DNA of 64,000 bases, from positions 186,001-250,000 of the forward strand of contig CAWJWO010000002.1 in assembly GCA_963846585.1 (NCBI GenBank). The letters run 5' to 3'. Below are positions 45,103-54,401 of the stretch, one piece after another (position 1 is the first letter of the stretch; each line of letters starts with the position of its first letter). The notes below the pieces were generated by a model. It searched no databases and had not been told where the DNA came from. It was given only the letters and a program-made list of their open reading frames with translations. A program made the translations under genes and the position numbers. The DNA comes from JAAUTT01 sp963846585 (GTDB taxonomy: Bacteria > Bacteroidota > Bacteroidia > Bacteroidales > JAAUTT01).

Positions 45103-46725
45103 ATGTTGGAGGCATTTTCAGTTTTATATAATAACAAGATGTTTAAACCTGTTATTTTAGGTATATTTTGCATTATTTTTTATGGAAATACCATTCAGAA
45201 TAATTACGCGCTTGACGACGGCCTGGTTATTAATGATAACCGGTTTACTACAAATGGCATTTCAGGTATACCTGATATATTTAAATATAATTCTTTTACA
45301 GGTAGTCTCGGGGAAAATGCTACTCTGGTAACAGGGGGAAGGTACAGACCTTTATCCCTAACTACTTTCGCGATTGAATATCAAATATTCGGAGCTAACC
45401 CGCGGTTGAGCCATTACTTTAATGTATTACTTTTCCTTATCACTGCATTATTATTATATAAGTTACTTATAAAGTTATTTTATCGATATAGTTCAAAGGA
45501 AATCTTATCAGATTTACCCTTCATTGCCACTCTGATTTTTATAATTCACCCTATACATACCGAAGTTGTTGCCAACATTAAAGGCAGGGATGAAATAATG
45601 GCTCTTGGAGGTTCTCTCGCTACAATAATATTTATAATTAAATATCTCGATACAACTAAAATAATATATCTGATATCAAGCATTGTCCTATTTTTAACTG
45701 CCTTATTGTCAAAAGAAAATGCTGTTACTTTTATAGCTATAATACCTCTGTGTATTTACTATTATAAAAATGAAAAATGGATTAAATATTTATATTGTTT
45801 ATTATCATTGTTCATAGCCCTTTTTATTTTTCTAGTCATGAGAAAACTGGCTCTGGGAGATATAAGCAAACCTCCCGGTGAATTATTAAATAACCCGTAT
45901 ATTTATGCCTCAGTTCCGGAGAAATTTGCCACTATTTTTTATACCCTCGGTATTTATATAAAACTTCTTTTTTGGCCAGACCCTTTAACTTACGATTACT
46001 ATCCGTACCATATTAAGTTAATAAATTGGGATAATAGTGTCGCTTTATTATCATTAATTGTTTATATCTCGCTATTTGTCTATGCCATTGTGAAATTAAA
46101 ATATAAAACAACAATTGCATTTGGAGTGCTATTTTTTATGATTACCCTCTCAATTGTTTCAAACATATTTTTTAATATTGGTACATTTATGAGTGAACGC
46201 TTTATATTTATTCCTTCTATTGGTTTTGTAATAATTATAGCATGGCTTTTCACGGTAAAATTGCCGGAATATATAAAATGGGTTAATTTTAGGATTGTGT
46301 TTTTAACGATAATAATGACATTGTGTTTTATAAAAACATACAGTCGCGATAAAGTCTGGAAAAATAATTTTACGTTATTTACTACAGATGTTAAAACCTC
46401 TTTTGACAGTGCTAAAAGCAATATGGCAGCCGGTAATGTTTGGTTATATTTAGCATATCAAACCAATGATAGTTTATTAAGAAAAAAATATTTTAATAAT
46501 GCCTTGTTTTATTCCAGAAGGGCTCAATCTATATATCCGAATCATGTTGACATTGCAATTCTTTTGGCAAATGCCTATTCTGAAAATAATATATTAGACA
46601 GTGCAATAATTTATTATAAAAAGGCTATAGATTTAATGCCCGAAAAAACCGACTTTATTTTCGAAAAAATAAAACAAACTTTGAATAAAACAAATGATAT
46701 AAATTTTAAATTTAACCAAAAGTAA
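45103..46725 (+). CDS. TMTC-type GT-C glycosyltransferase (paralogue 3, short C terminus)
   Basis: 540 residues. The membrane part is closely similar to paralogues 1 and 2 (YALDDGLVINDNRFT; RYRPLSLTTFAIEYQIFG; HPIHTEVVANIKGRDEIMAL). The TPR region stops early: the protein ends TNDINFKFNQK where the other two continue for about 115 residues with two more TPRs. The stop is clean and the next gene begins 10 bp later, so the truncation is either a real short form or a deletion followed by re-joining. The acidic and His motifs are intact, so activity is likely kept. Confidence 0.78.
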   Translation: MLEAFSVLYNNKMFKPVILGIFCIIFYGNTIQNNYALDDGLVINDNRFTTNGISGIPDIFKYNSFTGSLGENATLVTGGRYRPLSLTTFAIEYQIFGANPRLSHYFNVLLFLITALLLYKLLIKLFYRYSSKEILSDLPFIATLIFIIHPIHTEVVANIKGRDEIMALGGSLATIIFIIKYLDTTKIIYLISSIVLFLTALLSKENAVTFIAIIPLCIYYYKNEKWIKYLYCLLSLFIALFIFLVMRKLALGDISKPPGELLNNPYIYASVPEKFATIFYTLGIYIKLLFWPDPLTYDYYPYHIKLINWDNSVALLSLIVYISLFVYAIVKLKYKTTIAFGVLFFMITLSIVSNIFFNIGTFMSERFIFIPSIGFVIIIAWLFTVKLPEYIKWVNFRIVFLTIIMTLCFIKTYSRDKVWKNNFTLFTTDVKTSFDSAKSNMAAGNVWLYLAYQTNDSLLRKKYFNNALFYSRRAQSIYPNHVDIAILLANAYSENNILDSAIIYYKKAIDLMPEKTDFIFEKIKQTLNKTNDINFKFNQK

Positions 46726-46735
46726 AACAACTCAA

Positions 46736-47731
46736 ATGAAAGTATTATTTATTGGCGGAACAGGTAATATAAGTGAGCCTGTAAGCAAATTGGCCATAAA
46801 AAAAGGCATTGACCTTTACCATCTGAACAGGGGTAACAGGCCGGTAGTAAAAGGAGTAAATAATTTAATTGCCGACGTTAAGAATATTGCCCTGATAAAG
46901 AAAGTACTATCAGGTCAAAAATGGGATGCAGTTGTTAACTGGGTTGCTTTTTCCCCGGAGGATATTTTACGTGATATCGAACTTTTTGAAGGTAATACGG
47001 AACAGTATATATTTATAAGTTCTGCCTCAGTATATCAAAAACCCCCGGTAAATTATATTATTACAGAATCAACGCCTCTTAAAAATCCATTCTGGGAATA
47101 TTCAAGAAATAAAATTGCCTGCGAAGATATGCTGATGACAGTATACAGAGAACGAGGCTTCCCGGTTACAATTGTTCGGCCATCCCACACTTATTCTACA
47201 GTAATTCCGGTAACCCTGGCTGGTTGGGATGAATATACCGTCGTAGATCGTATAAAGAAAGGACTACAAATTGTAGTTCAGGGTGATGGTACATCCTTAT
47301 GGACATTAACTCATGCCGACGATTTTGCTAAAGGTTTTGCAGGTCTTTTAGGTAATCAACATGCAATTGGTGAGTCATTTCATATTACTTCAGATGAAGT
47401 ACTTTCATGGAATCAGATATATCAGGCTCTTGCACATGCAGCTGGTTATGAGGCAAAAATAGTTCATATATCTTCAAGATTCATTTCTGATTATGCTGAC
47501 AGCCATAATTATCCTTCGGTATTTGGTACTTTACTGGGAGATAAATCACATAGCGCAATTTTTGATAATTCAAAAATTAAACGGTTCGTGCCGGATTTTG
47601 TTGCTACTATTCCATTTTCTACCGGCATTAAACAAACTCTAAATTGGTTAGAATCAGACCCATTGAGAATGATAGTGAAGGAAGAAACGAATCGTTTTTT
47701 AGATGAACTTATTAATAATTATGGCAAATAA
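46736..47731 (+). CDS. NAD-dependent epimerase/dehydratase family protein
   Basis: 331 residues. N-terminal nucleotide-binding motif LFIGGTGNISEPV (Gly-x2-Gly-x2-x form). WDAVVNWVAFSPEDI is followed by IFISSASVYQKPP; the catalytic Tyr-x3-Lys is present as YSRNKIACED (Tyr about 121, Lys 125). The C-terminal part holds WTLTHADDFAKGFAGLLGN, as in sugar-nucleotide epimerases and reductases of the extended SDR family. It starts 10 bp after TMTC paralogue 3 and is likely cotranscribed. It could make or modify the sugar used by the island; the product cannot be told from sequence. Confidence 0.82.
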   Translation: MKVLFIGGTGNISEPVSKLAIKKGIDLYHLNRGNRPVVKGVNNLIADVKNIALIKKVLSGQKWDAVVNWVAFSPEDILRDIELFEGNTEQYIFISSASVYQKPPVNYIITESTPLKNPFWEYSRNKIACEDMLMTVYRERGFPVTIVRPSHTYSTVIPVTLAGWDEYTVVDRIKKGLQIVVQGDGTSLWTLTHADDFAKGFAGLLGNQHAIGESFHITSDEVLSWNQIYQALAHAAGYEAKIVHISSRFISDYADSHNYPSVFGTLLGDKSHSAIFDNSKIKRFVPDFVATIPFSTGIKQTLNWLESDPLRMIVKEETNRFLDELINNYGK

Positions 47732-47781
47732 CAAGTGATTAGGTTTTGTCTATTATAACATTAGTAATCAATAATTTGTTA

Positions 47782-50247
47782 TCAGACTAAATATTTATTT
47801 AACAATGAAAATAATATCTCTTTTTTTATAGGTTTACTAATATAGTCAATACAACCTGCATCTAAAGCCTTTTGTCTTTCATCTTTTGTAGCATAGGCAG
47901 TTTGGGCAATTATTTTCAAATTTGGATTAAGCATTTTTATTTTACGCGTAGCTGTATACCCGTCAACATCCGGAAGGCGTATGTCCATTAAAACTATATC
48001 TATTGTCCGTGTTGTTGATATTTCAATGGCTTCTTCCCCTTTTCCTGTTTTCAGGACATTTAAACCTGCACCGGAGAGTATTTCTTTTAAATATTCGGCA
48101 TTAAACACATCGTCTTCAACAATAAGTACAGTCTTCCCCGATAAATTTTCATTACCTTGTACTTCAGGTACTATTGCTTCCGACCTGGCATGAGATATTG
48201 TTTTATAAGGAATTCTGAAAGAAAATGTACTTCCTTTATTTGGTTCGGAATCCAAATACATTTCGCCACCCAACAAATTTATCAATCCCTTTACAATAGA
48301 TAATCCAAGGCCGGTTCCGCCAATATTTTTCCTTTCGCCCTGGTTTAACTGTGCAAAACGTTCAAAAATTATGTTTTGTTTATCCTGAGGAATTCCAATA
48401 CCAGTATCCGATACATAAAATAATAAATTCTTATTTGCATCATATTTACATCCAAACTCTATCTTTCCTTCATTTGTAAACTTAAGGGCATTACTAACCA
48501 GGTTAATAATAATTTGTAGCAATTTAACTTTGTCGGTTACAATAAAAATATCCGAAGGGGCAATTATACTCAATTTTAAATGTTCTTTACCCATTCTAAT
48601 CTGATACTCTTTAAAAAAGATTCTAAGTTCTTCAAAAAGTGACGATAAATTGCATTCTTCGGGGTTTACTTCTAATTGCCCTGATTCAATTTTGGAAATA
48701 TCAAGAATATCATTTATTATATCCAGTAAATCGTTACATCGTTGGTTTATAATCCGTGAAAATTTCTCAATTTTTATTTTATTGTCATTGCAACCTGTAA
48801 GTAAACTTGAGAAACCCATAATAGCATTCAATGGGGTACGTATCTCATGGCTCATATTTTGAAGAAAGGCTGTTTTGAGACGATCACTTTCTTCAGCTTT
48901 TTCTTTGGCTTTTATTAGTTCAATTTCGGCATTTTTGCGTTCGGTAATATCTTCGAAACTAGAAATAATACAAATTTTATTGTTCAAATGAATAACCTGA
49001 GCCGACAATAATCCTGTTACAATTTTCCCATTTTTGGCCTGTAATCTTGTTTCCATGCATACTACAGCCTTGCCACTACGAAGAGTATTTATCATTTGCA
49101 GCCTGTCCTCTTCTTCAACCCAAAAATTCAGTGTTATCGTAGAACTGGCAAGTGCTTCTTCATGGGCATATCCTGAAAAGTTTGAAAATGCCTCATTAGC
49201 TTCAATGATTTTGCCATCATCAAGGTTTGCAATTAAAAATGAAATGGGTGAAGTCATATAAGCTTTTGAAAAGCGTTCTTCGCTTTCACGCAAAGCTTGT
49301 TCCATTTTTGTACGTTCAGTAATATTGCGGCATAATGCAAATATTTCCTGTTTGTTATCCGTTTCCAGTAAGGTTGCATTTATTTCAACCGGTTTCCGGT
49401 TGCCATTTTTGTCTATATAAGTGATTACAAAATTTCTGATATAGCCATTTTTCAGGCAATCTTCAACTGCCAGCATGTTTGTTTCCAATTCGTCGTCAGA
49501 AGTCCATTCCAAAACGCTTCTTCCTATTATTTCATCAAGTTTATTATGGCCGGTAAGTTCAACATATTCCTGGTTAGCGTCAATAACATTACCCGAATTG
49601 TCGATAATAACATAACCTGTATTTGTCGATTCAATCAGGTTGCGAAATTTAAATTCGCTTTTCTTCCCAATGTCCAACATATAATTTGCATTTAGAAGAG
49701 CCTTATCCAGATTTGCCACTATTATATACTGAAATAAACTAAGCAAGCTGATGCTCAAAGTAAAATTAATCCATGCACTAAGGTTGGTATGATTAACACT
49801 ACTCAGGGGTAAATATCCAAAGTCAGCAATTAAAACAAAGGCTAAACATATTATAATGGCACAAACAGCAGATAAAATAGCTGATCTCCAACCAAGTAAC
49901 AAGCCTACCGCCAATACAACCACGGGTATATCCTGAATTGCCTGAGCTTTAATGCCGCCAGCTGTCCAGGCTAATCCAAAAATAAGCAAGGCTAAAAAAC
50001 AAAAGAAAATATATGAAGCTTGCCTGGTATATCCTTTTCTGTTAATATACAGCAAAACGATACTCATTAAATTATAAATACAAAAAATAAAAATCCAACG
50101 AAGAAAATTGTGAGGTAAAGCAAAACATTCTGATAAATCCAGAATAGTTATAATAATTGAAGAACCAACAATAAGATTATAAAAGGTTGTTGCTTTGAGT
50201 GTTTTTTCAGTTTCCCGGAATGTCGGCAGAGTTAGTAGTTTAATCAT
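47782..50247 (-). CDS. Hybrid sensor histidine kinase with two PAS domains and receiver
   Basis: 821 residues. Six membrane segments in residues 25-180. PAS/PAC at about 198-312 (TGYVIIDNSGNVIDANQEYV) and at about 318-438. HisKA with phospho-acceptor His 467 in NMSHEIRTPLNAIMGF. HATPase at about 565-680 (N-box NLVSNALKFTNEG, G-boxes DTGIGIP and GGTGLGLS). C-terminal receiver 704-820 with Asp 711-712, phospho-acceptor Asp 755 (VLMDIRLPDVDGYTA) and Lys about 806. It is a membrane sensor with no adjacent output regulator; the orphan single-domain regulator at 54021 is the nearest candidate partner. The signal is unknown. Confidence 0.92.
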   Translation of the reverse strand: MIKLLTLPTFRETEKTLKATTFYNLIVGSSIIITILDLSECFALPHNFLRWIFIFCIYNLMSIVLLYINRKGYTRQASYIFFCFLALLIFGLAWTAGGIKAQAIQDIPVVVLAVGLLLGWRSAILSAVCAIIICLAFVLIADFGYLPLSSVNHTNLSAWINFTLSISLLSLFQYIIVANLDKALLNANYMLDIGKKSEFKFRNLIESTNTGYVIIDNSGNVIDANQEYVELTGHNKLDEIIGRSVLEWTSDDELETNMLAVEDCLKNGYIRNFVITYIDKNGNRKPVEINATLLETDNKQEIFALCRNITERTKMEQALRESEERFSKAYMTSPISFLIANLDDGKIIEANEAFSNFSGYAHEEALASSTITLNFWVEEEDRLQMINTLRSGKAVVCMETRLQAKNGKIVTGLLSAQVIHLNNKICIISSFEDITERKNAEIELIKAKEKAEESDRLKTAFLQNMSHEIRTPLNAIMGFSSLLTGCNDNKIKIEKFSRIINQRCNDLLDIINDILDISKIESGQLEVNPEECNLSSLFEELRIFFKEYQIRMGKEHLKLSIIAPSDIFIVTDKVKLLQIIINLVSNALKFTNEGKIEFGCKYDANKNLLFYVSDTGIGIPQDKQNIIFERFAQLNQGERKNIGGTGLGLSIVKGLINLLGGEMYLDSEPNKGSTFSFRIPYKTISHARSEAIVPEVQGNENLSGKTVLIVEDDVFNAEYLKEILSGAGLNVLKTGKGEEAIEISTTRTIDIVLMDIRLPDVDGYTATRKIKMLNPNLKIIAQTAYATKDERQKALDAGCIDYISKPIKKEILFSLLNKYLV

Positions 50248-50497
50248 TTTGTTTAATCCATATTTATAACGAAACTCAATTCTATTCCTTATATATTTTT
50301 AACGGTATTTTAAGGTATTACTGAAATAAAATGAATTAAATATACTCAAAAATTTGACAATAATCAACCCGTTAATCAGACACATCTTATAATTGACTGT
50401 TAAATCAATATAAGTAAATTTATTAAATTTGACAATTTAATTATTGGCGCCTGTGATATAAAGATTGTAATGCATTATAAAATAAATCTAATATACT

Positions 50498-51271
50498 ATG
50501 AATAAAGATTGGAATCCGGAGATGTATTTGAAATTTGATAAGGAACGTACCCAACCTTCAGTTGATTTGGTTTCACGAATAATAAAGGATACTCCCGGGA
50601 AAATAATAGATATCGGCTGTGGGCCGGGTAACAGCACACAGGTTCTGGTGAAAAGATGGCCAAATTCGAAAGTTGTCGGAGTGGATAATTCTCCTGCCAT
50701 GATTGAGAAAGCTAAAAAGGATTATCCAGGACAGACATGGCAAATTTTAGATGTTGGTAAAGATTTGATTGAAGGGAAATTTGATATTGTATTTTCTAAT
50801 GCTACTATTCAGTGGGTACCAAACCACAAAATGTTGTTAAAGAAATTTCATAACTTACTATCTGATGATGGAGTGCTGGCTATTCAAATACCCTTGTTTT
50901 GGGATATGCCATTGGGTAAGGCCATTGTTACAATTGCCGGAGACGCACGCTGGGCTTCGTTAACAAAAGGAGTGACAAATGTTTTTACTATACACGATCC
51001 CTGTTTTTATTACGACAATCTGTCGGATTTATTTCCTGCCATTGACCTTTGGGTTACTGAGTATATCCATATTCTTGATTCTCATCTTGCAGTATTAGAG
51101 ATGATTAAAAGTACAGGACTTAAGCCGTTTCTTGAAAGACTGGTTAACAATCCGGATAGGGCCCTGTTTGAAAAGACAGTAATAAAATCAATTGCGAAGG
51201 ATTATCCTTTACAAAGTGATGGAAAGGTATTGTTTCCGTTTAAAAGATTATTTTTTACTGCAAAGAAATAA
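50498..51271 (+). CDS. Trans-aconitate 2-methyltransferase-like SAM methyltransferase
   Basis: 257 residues. It begins NKDWNPEMYLKFDKERTQPS, the W.P..Y..F..ER..P motif specific to trans-aconitate methyltransferase (Tam). The SAM motif I is DIGCGPGNSTQVL (about 43-55), with motif II SKVVGVDNSPAMI. IQWVPNHKMLLKKF matches Tam motif post-II. Length agrees with E. coli Tam (252). It likely detoxifies trans-aconitate by methyl ester formation. Standalone gene. Confidence 0.82.
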   Translation: MNKDWNPEMYLKFDKERTQPSVDLVSRIIKDTPGKIIDIGCGPGNSTQVLVKRWPNSKVVGVDNSPAMIEKAKKDYPGQTWQILDVGKDLIEGKFDIVFSNATIQWVPNHKMLLKKFHNLLSDDGVLAIQIPLFWDMPLGKAIVTIAGDARWASLTKGVTNVFTIHDPCFYYDNLSDLFPAIDLWVTEYIHILDSHLAVLEMIKSTGLKPFLERLVNNPDRALFEKTVIKSIAKDYPLQSDGKVLFPFKRLFFTAKK

Positions 51272-51626
51272 TTACCATATAACGATAATGGCCATGCATT
51301 ACTGACCCAAAGGTTTGTTAATAAATACCTGAGAATGATGATACCTGGATTTATAAATATTGCGGTTAAGGAAATTACACCATCGTAAAAAAATTAACAT
51401 CAAAAAAATTAAGCAAATAACCCAGATAGAAAATTTCTCTTTTTTTTGCATTAATTTATATTAATAAAAACTTTTATTTGTGCTGCTGCCCTCTTTTCCC
51501 CTCCCTCTTCTCTTTCTGAAACCGATTATCATTTCGAGCGAAGCGAGAAATCTCTTTACATTGTTTCAATTTATAAAAAATTCCCAATTACAAAATAAAA
51601 AAATAATTCTTTACATCTAATTCACC
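51272..51626. other. Gene-free stretch with half of the palindromic repeat
   Basis: No gene recognised on either strand. Positions 51521-51554 carry the right arm of the interspersed palindrome described at 1942-2078 (TTTCGAGCGAAGCGAGAAAT core), preceded at about 51490-51518 by a pyrimidine-rich tract resembling the inner right arm. The left half is missing, so this is a degenerate or partial copy. Confidence 0.7.
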
Positions 51627-52364
51627 TTATTTAATTAAATTCAAATCACTCATTAACGAAGCTATATCAAACCCTTCAAGAGTCTTTGCACCGGAAAAAT
51701 AATCATTCGAAATTATTGCATAAGCTTCATCCATGTATTTTGATAACCATGCCGGTTCGATGGAAACTAAGGCTCCCCATGTTACTGCATGAAAATATTT
51801 GCTGTCAAAACCCGTAAGGATTATTGCATGTCCCCCTTCAATTGGTGATCCTTTAACTATGGTCCATGGTAAATTTTCCTGAAATTCATTTTGCGCACTT
51901 TCCGGTAAGTTTACCCCTATATATAAACCATTGAATAAATATAGCGCCGTTTTAATATCAACTGGTTTTTTAATATCAACTTCTGTAAATGCCCCTATTT
52001 TATCATTATTTATTCCATTATTATGCCAATAGTTCAAGACATCTAATTCTGCACAACCATTATCATTTTTACCGGTTACAGGATCATAGCCTGAAATGAA
52101 AGAATATACACTCATAATTGTTGAATCGGGCACAATTGTTTTTCCATCAGTCCATTCTTCAATCAAATGACCTGCTGCGGCAATCGTGCAATCACCAATT
52201 CTGTCGTTCAGCATCATTCCCCATTGTGTTATTTTATCCGAATAATCAACAACAGCCGGGACTGGTGGCAAAACCGTGGTCTTTATATATTTTGAAAATT
52301 GAAGATTCCGTGAATCTTGTTTTTTTGGATGTTTCCCAAGTTTAAAACGTGTTTTCATAGACAT
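51627..52364 (-). CDS. Papain-like (C1-type) protein, putative cysteine peptidase
   Basis: 245 residues, no signal peptide. LNDRIGDCTIAAAGHLIEEW (Cys about 60 after Gly-Asp) is a papain-type nucleophile context. IEGGHAIILTGFDSKYFHAV supplies the His and TWGALVSI the following Trp-Gly of the third block. The N terminus (RFKLGKHPKKQDSRNLQFSK) and PPVPAVVDYSDKITQWGMML resemble C1A peptidase mature starts. It may be an inactive binding member, as the Asn after His could not be placed with confidence. Single gene. Confidence 0.55.
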   Translation of the reverse strand: MSMKTRFKLGKHPKKQDSRNLQFSKYIKTTVLPPVPAVVDYSDKITQWGMMLNDRIGDCTIAAAGHLIEEWTDGKTIVPDSTIMSVYSFISGYDPVTGKNDNGCAELDVLNYWHNNGINNDKIGAFTEVDIKKPVDIKTALYLFNGLYIGVNLPESAQNEFQENLPWTIVKGSPIEGGHAIILTGFDSKYFHAVTWGALVSIEPAWLSKYMDEAYAIISNDYFSGAKTLEGFDIASLMSDLNLIK

Positions 52365-52432
52365 AATATTTTGTTTTATTTATTTATAACATAAATTATT
52401 ATAAAGAGTTTATCAACTAACAACTATTCCAA

Positions 52433-52849
52433 TTACAGTTCTGGATTTTTCCTTATTTGTTTCTTTAATGCAGTTAACCGTTTTGTCTCCAGTCGTTTTT
52501 TCCTTGCAGCAAAGGTTGACCTCGTTGGTATTCTAACTTTTTTAGGAGTTAAAGCCTTGTTAAGCAGTAAATAAAACTTTTCTATAACAAACACCTTATT
52601 CCTGATTTGTGAACTATACTTCTGCGAAACTATCACAATTTCTCCTCTATCAGTAATTTTAGTTTTTAGCTTTTCTAAAAGCAGCCTTTTTTCGTATTCA
52701 CTGAGCAATGCGGATGTAATAACGTTAAAGCGTAATTCTATTTTTGAATTAACCTTGTTTACATTTTGTCCGCCTGGCCCGCTGCTTCGTGAAGCAGTGA
52801 ATACAAATTCACCTGAATAATCTTTGTCGGGTTGAAAGTTGTTTGACAT
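52433..52849 (-). CDS. arfB: Alternative ribosome-rescue peptidyl-tRNA hydrolase
   Basis: 138 residues. The GGQ motif is visible in SRSSGPGGQNVNKVNSKIEL (Gly 26, Gly 27, Gln 28), as in class I release factors, with no codon-recognition domain. The C-terminal basic tail (PTRSTFAARKKRLETKRLTA then LKKQIRKNPEL) is the part that enters the empty mRNA channel in ArfB/YaeJ. It releases stalled ribosomes by hydrolysing peptidyl-tRNA. Length matches the family (about 140). Followed on the same strand by nothing related. Confidence 0.93.
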   Translation of the reverse strand: MSNNFQPDKDYSGEFVFTASRSSGPGGQNVNKVNSKIELRFNVITSALLSEYEKRLLLEKLKTKITDRGEIVIVSQKYSSQIRNKVFVIEKFYLLLNKALTPKKVRIPTRSTFAARKKRLETKRLTALKKQIRKNPEL

Positions 52850-52967
52850 TTTATAAGGTTCAGTATTTTACTTTTCCTAACCTGTTAATTCTTCAATAAA
52901 TCAACATGCCGGGACTTAATAACCTCCAGATAACCGGACTTAATAACTAAGCACTGTGCACTCTGCA

Positions 52968-53885
52968 CTAATATAGTCCTTCTATTGACAAATACCGTTC
53001 CCCTGAATCATAATTAAATGTAAGAATTCGTGAACCTTTAGGTATTTCAGGCAGTTTTTTAGCTATGGCCGCTAAAGATGCTCCTGTAGATATACCTGCA
53101 AAAAGTCCCTCTTCTTTTGCAGCACGCATGGCATAATTGAATGCTTCATCCTTAGTGATTTGAATTACGCCATCCAATAAATATTCTTTAAGGTTTTCAG
53201 GAATGAAATTCGGAGCAATCCCCTGAATTGCATGAGGCCCGAATTGCCTTTTACTAATAAAAGGGGCAGCCTCAGGCTCAACTGCATAAATCTTTATTTT
53301 TGGGAATTTCGATTTAAGTATTTCTCCAACTCCTGAAATATGTCCCCCAGTGCCAACACCGGTTATTAAGTAATCGAATCCTTCCGGGAAATCGTTAATT
53401 ATCTCCCTGGCAGTAGTTGTTTTATGAATTTCAATATTTGCAGGATTACTAAATTGTGATGGTATCCATGAATCAGGAATTGTTTCAGCCAACTCCCTGG
53501 CTTTTTCTATTGCGCCATTCATACCTTTTTCACGCGGGGTCAATTCAAACAATGCCCCGTAAGCTGCCATCAGTTTCCTTCTTTCAATGCTAAACGATTC
53601 CGGCATAACAAGAATAATTTTATATCCCTTTAGGCATGCAGCCAAAGCTAGCCCAATTCCGGTGTTACCTGAAGTTGGTTCAATAATTACGGAATTTTTA
53701 TTAAGAATGCCCCTTTTTTCAGCATCTTCAATCATTGCAATCCCTATCCTGTCCTTAATGCTGCCTCCAGGATTTTGCCTTTCCAACTTTATCCAGACTT
53801 CATATTCTGAAGAAAATAATTTGTTTAACTTAAGATGAGGGGTATTTCCAATACTTTCTAAAATGTTGTTAAATTTCATTTTCAA
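52968..53885 (-). CDS. cysK: Cysteine synthase (O-acetylserine sulfhydrylase)
   Basis: 305 residues. SIGNTPHLKL opens the fold; the PLP Lys is in PGGSIKDRIG (Lys 44). The substrate loop is PTSGNTGIGLALA, the PLP phosphate-binding loop GVGTGGHISGVGE, and the C-terminal GISTGASLAA. The type II PLP enzyme converts O-acetylserine and sulfide to cysteine. The TSGNTG and GTGG motifs are complete. CysK rather than CysM or cystathionine beta-synthase is chosen on length and the S.ERR loop. Monocistronic. Confidence 0.9.
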   Translation of the reverse strand: MKMKFNNILESIGNTPHLKLNKLFSSEYEVWIKLERQNPGGSIKDRIGIAMIEDAEKRGILNKNSVIIEPTSGNTGIGLALAACLKGYKIILVMPESFSIERRKLMAAYGALFELTPREKGMNGAIEKARELAETIPDSWIPSQFSNPANIEIHKTTTAREIINDFPEGFDYLITGVGTGGHISGVGEILKSKFPKIKIYAVEPEAAPFISKRQFGPHAIQGIAPNFIPENLKEYLLDGVIQITKDEAFNYAMRAAKEEGLFAGISTGASLAAIAKKLPEIPKGSRILTFNYDSGERYLSIEGLY

Positions 53886-54020
53886 GTTTTGTTTAACATA
53901 TTTATATAAAATTTATATTTTAAAAATACAAAATATTAATTAAAATAAAAATAGATATAAAATTGGTACATTTTTATTATCTTTAATAAGTTATTAAGTA
54001 AATTAATAATTAAAACAATT

Positions 54021-54401
54021 ATGGGTAAAATTTTAATCGTTGAGGATAACGATGAGAATTATTCATTGATAGTAGAAATATTAGCCGATTATAATATTAC
54101 TTTAGTAAGGGCCGCCGATGGTGAAGAATTCTTTTCTGTCATATCAGAATCAGTACAATTTGATTTGATTCTCATGGATTTAATGCTCCCAGATACTGAC
54201 GGAATTATTTTAACTAAATACATTATAAACAAAAATATAAAAATTCCAATTGTTTTTATAAGTGCTTATACAGAACGTTGTGAGGAAATATTTGATCTTG
54301 GTGTTGAATATTTTATTAATAAACCGATTATAATACAGCTGTTCCTGAGCATCGTCGGTAGGTTTGTAATTTTGAAAGATAAATTAATTGCTTCCAATTA
54401 A
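54021..54401 (+). CDS. Single-domain response regulator
   Basis: 126 residues, only a receiver domain. Acidic pocket VEDND (Glu 8, Asp 9), phospho-acceptor Asp 53 in LILMDLMLPDTDG, switch Ser/Thr in FISAYT and Lys in FINKPI. There is no output domain, so it works by protein contact or phosphorelay, like CheY or Spo0F. The nearest kinase is the hybrid at 47782. The last four bases overlap the end of the convergent lactonase gene. Confidence 0.9.
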   Translation: MGKILIVEDNDENYSLIVEILADYNITLVRAADGEEFFSVISESVQFDLILMDLMLPDTDGIILTKYIINKNIKIPIVFISAYTERCEEIFDLGVEYFINKPIIIQLFLSIVGRFVILKDKLIASN

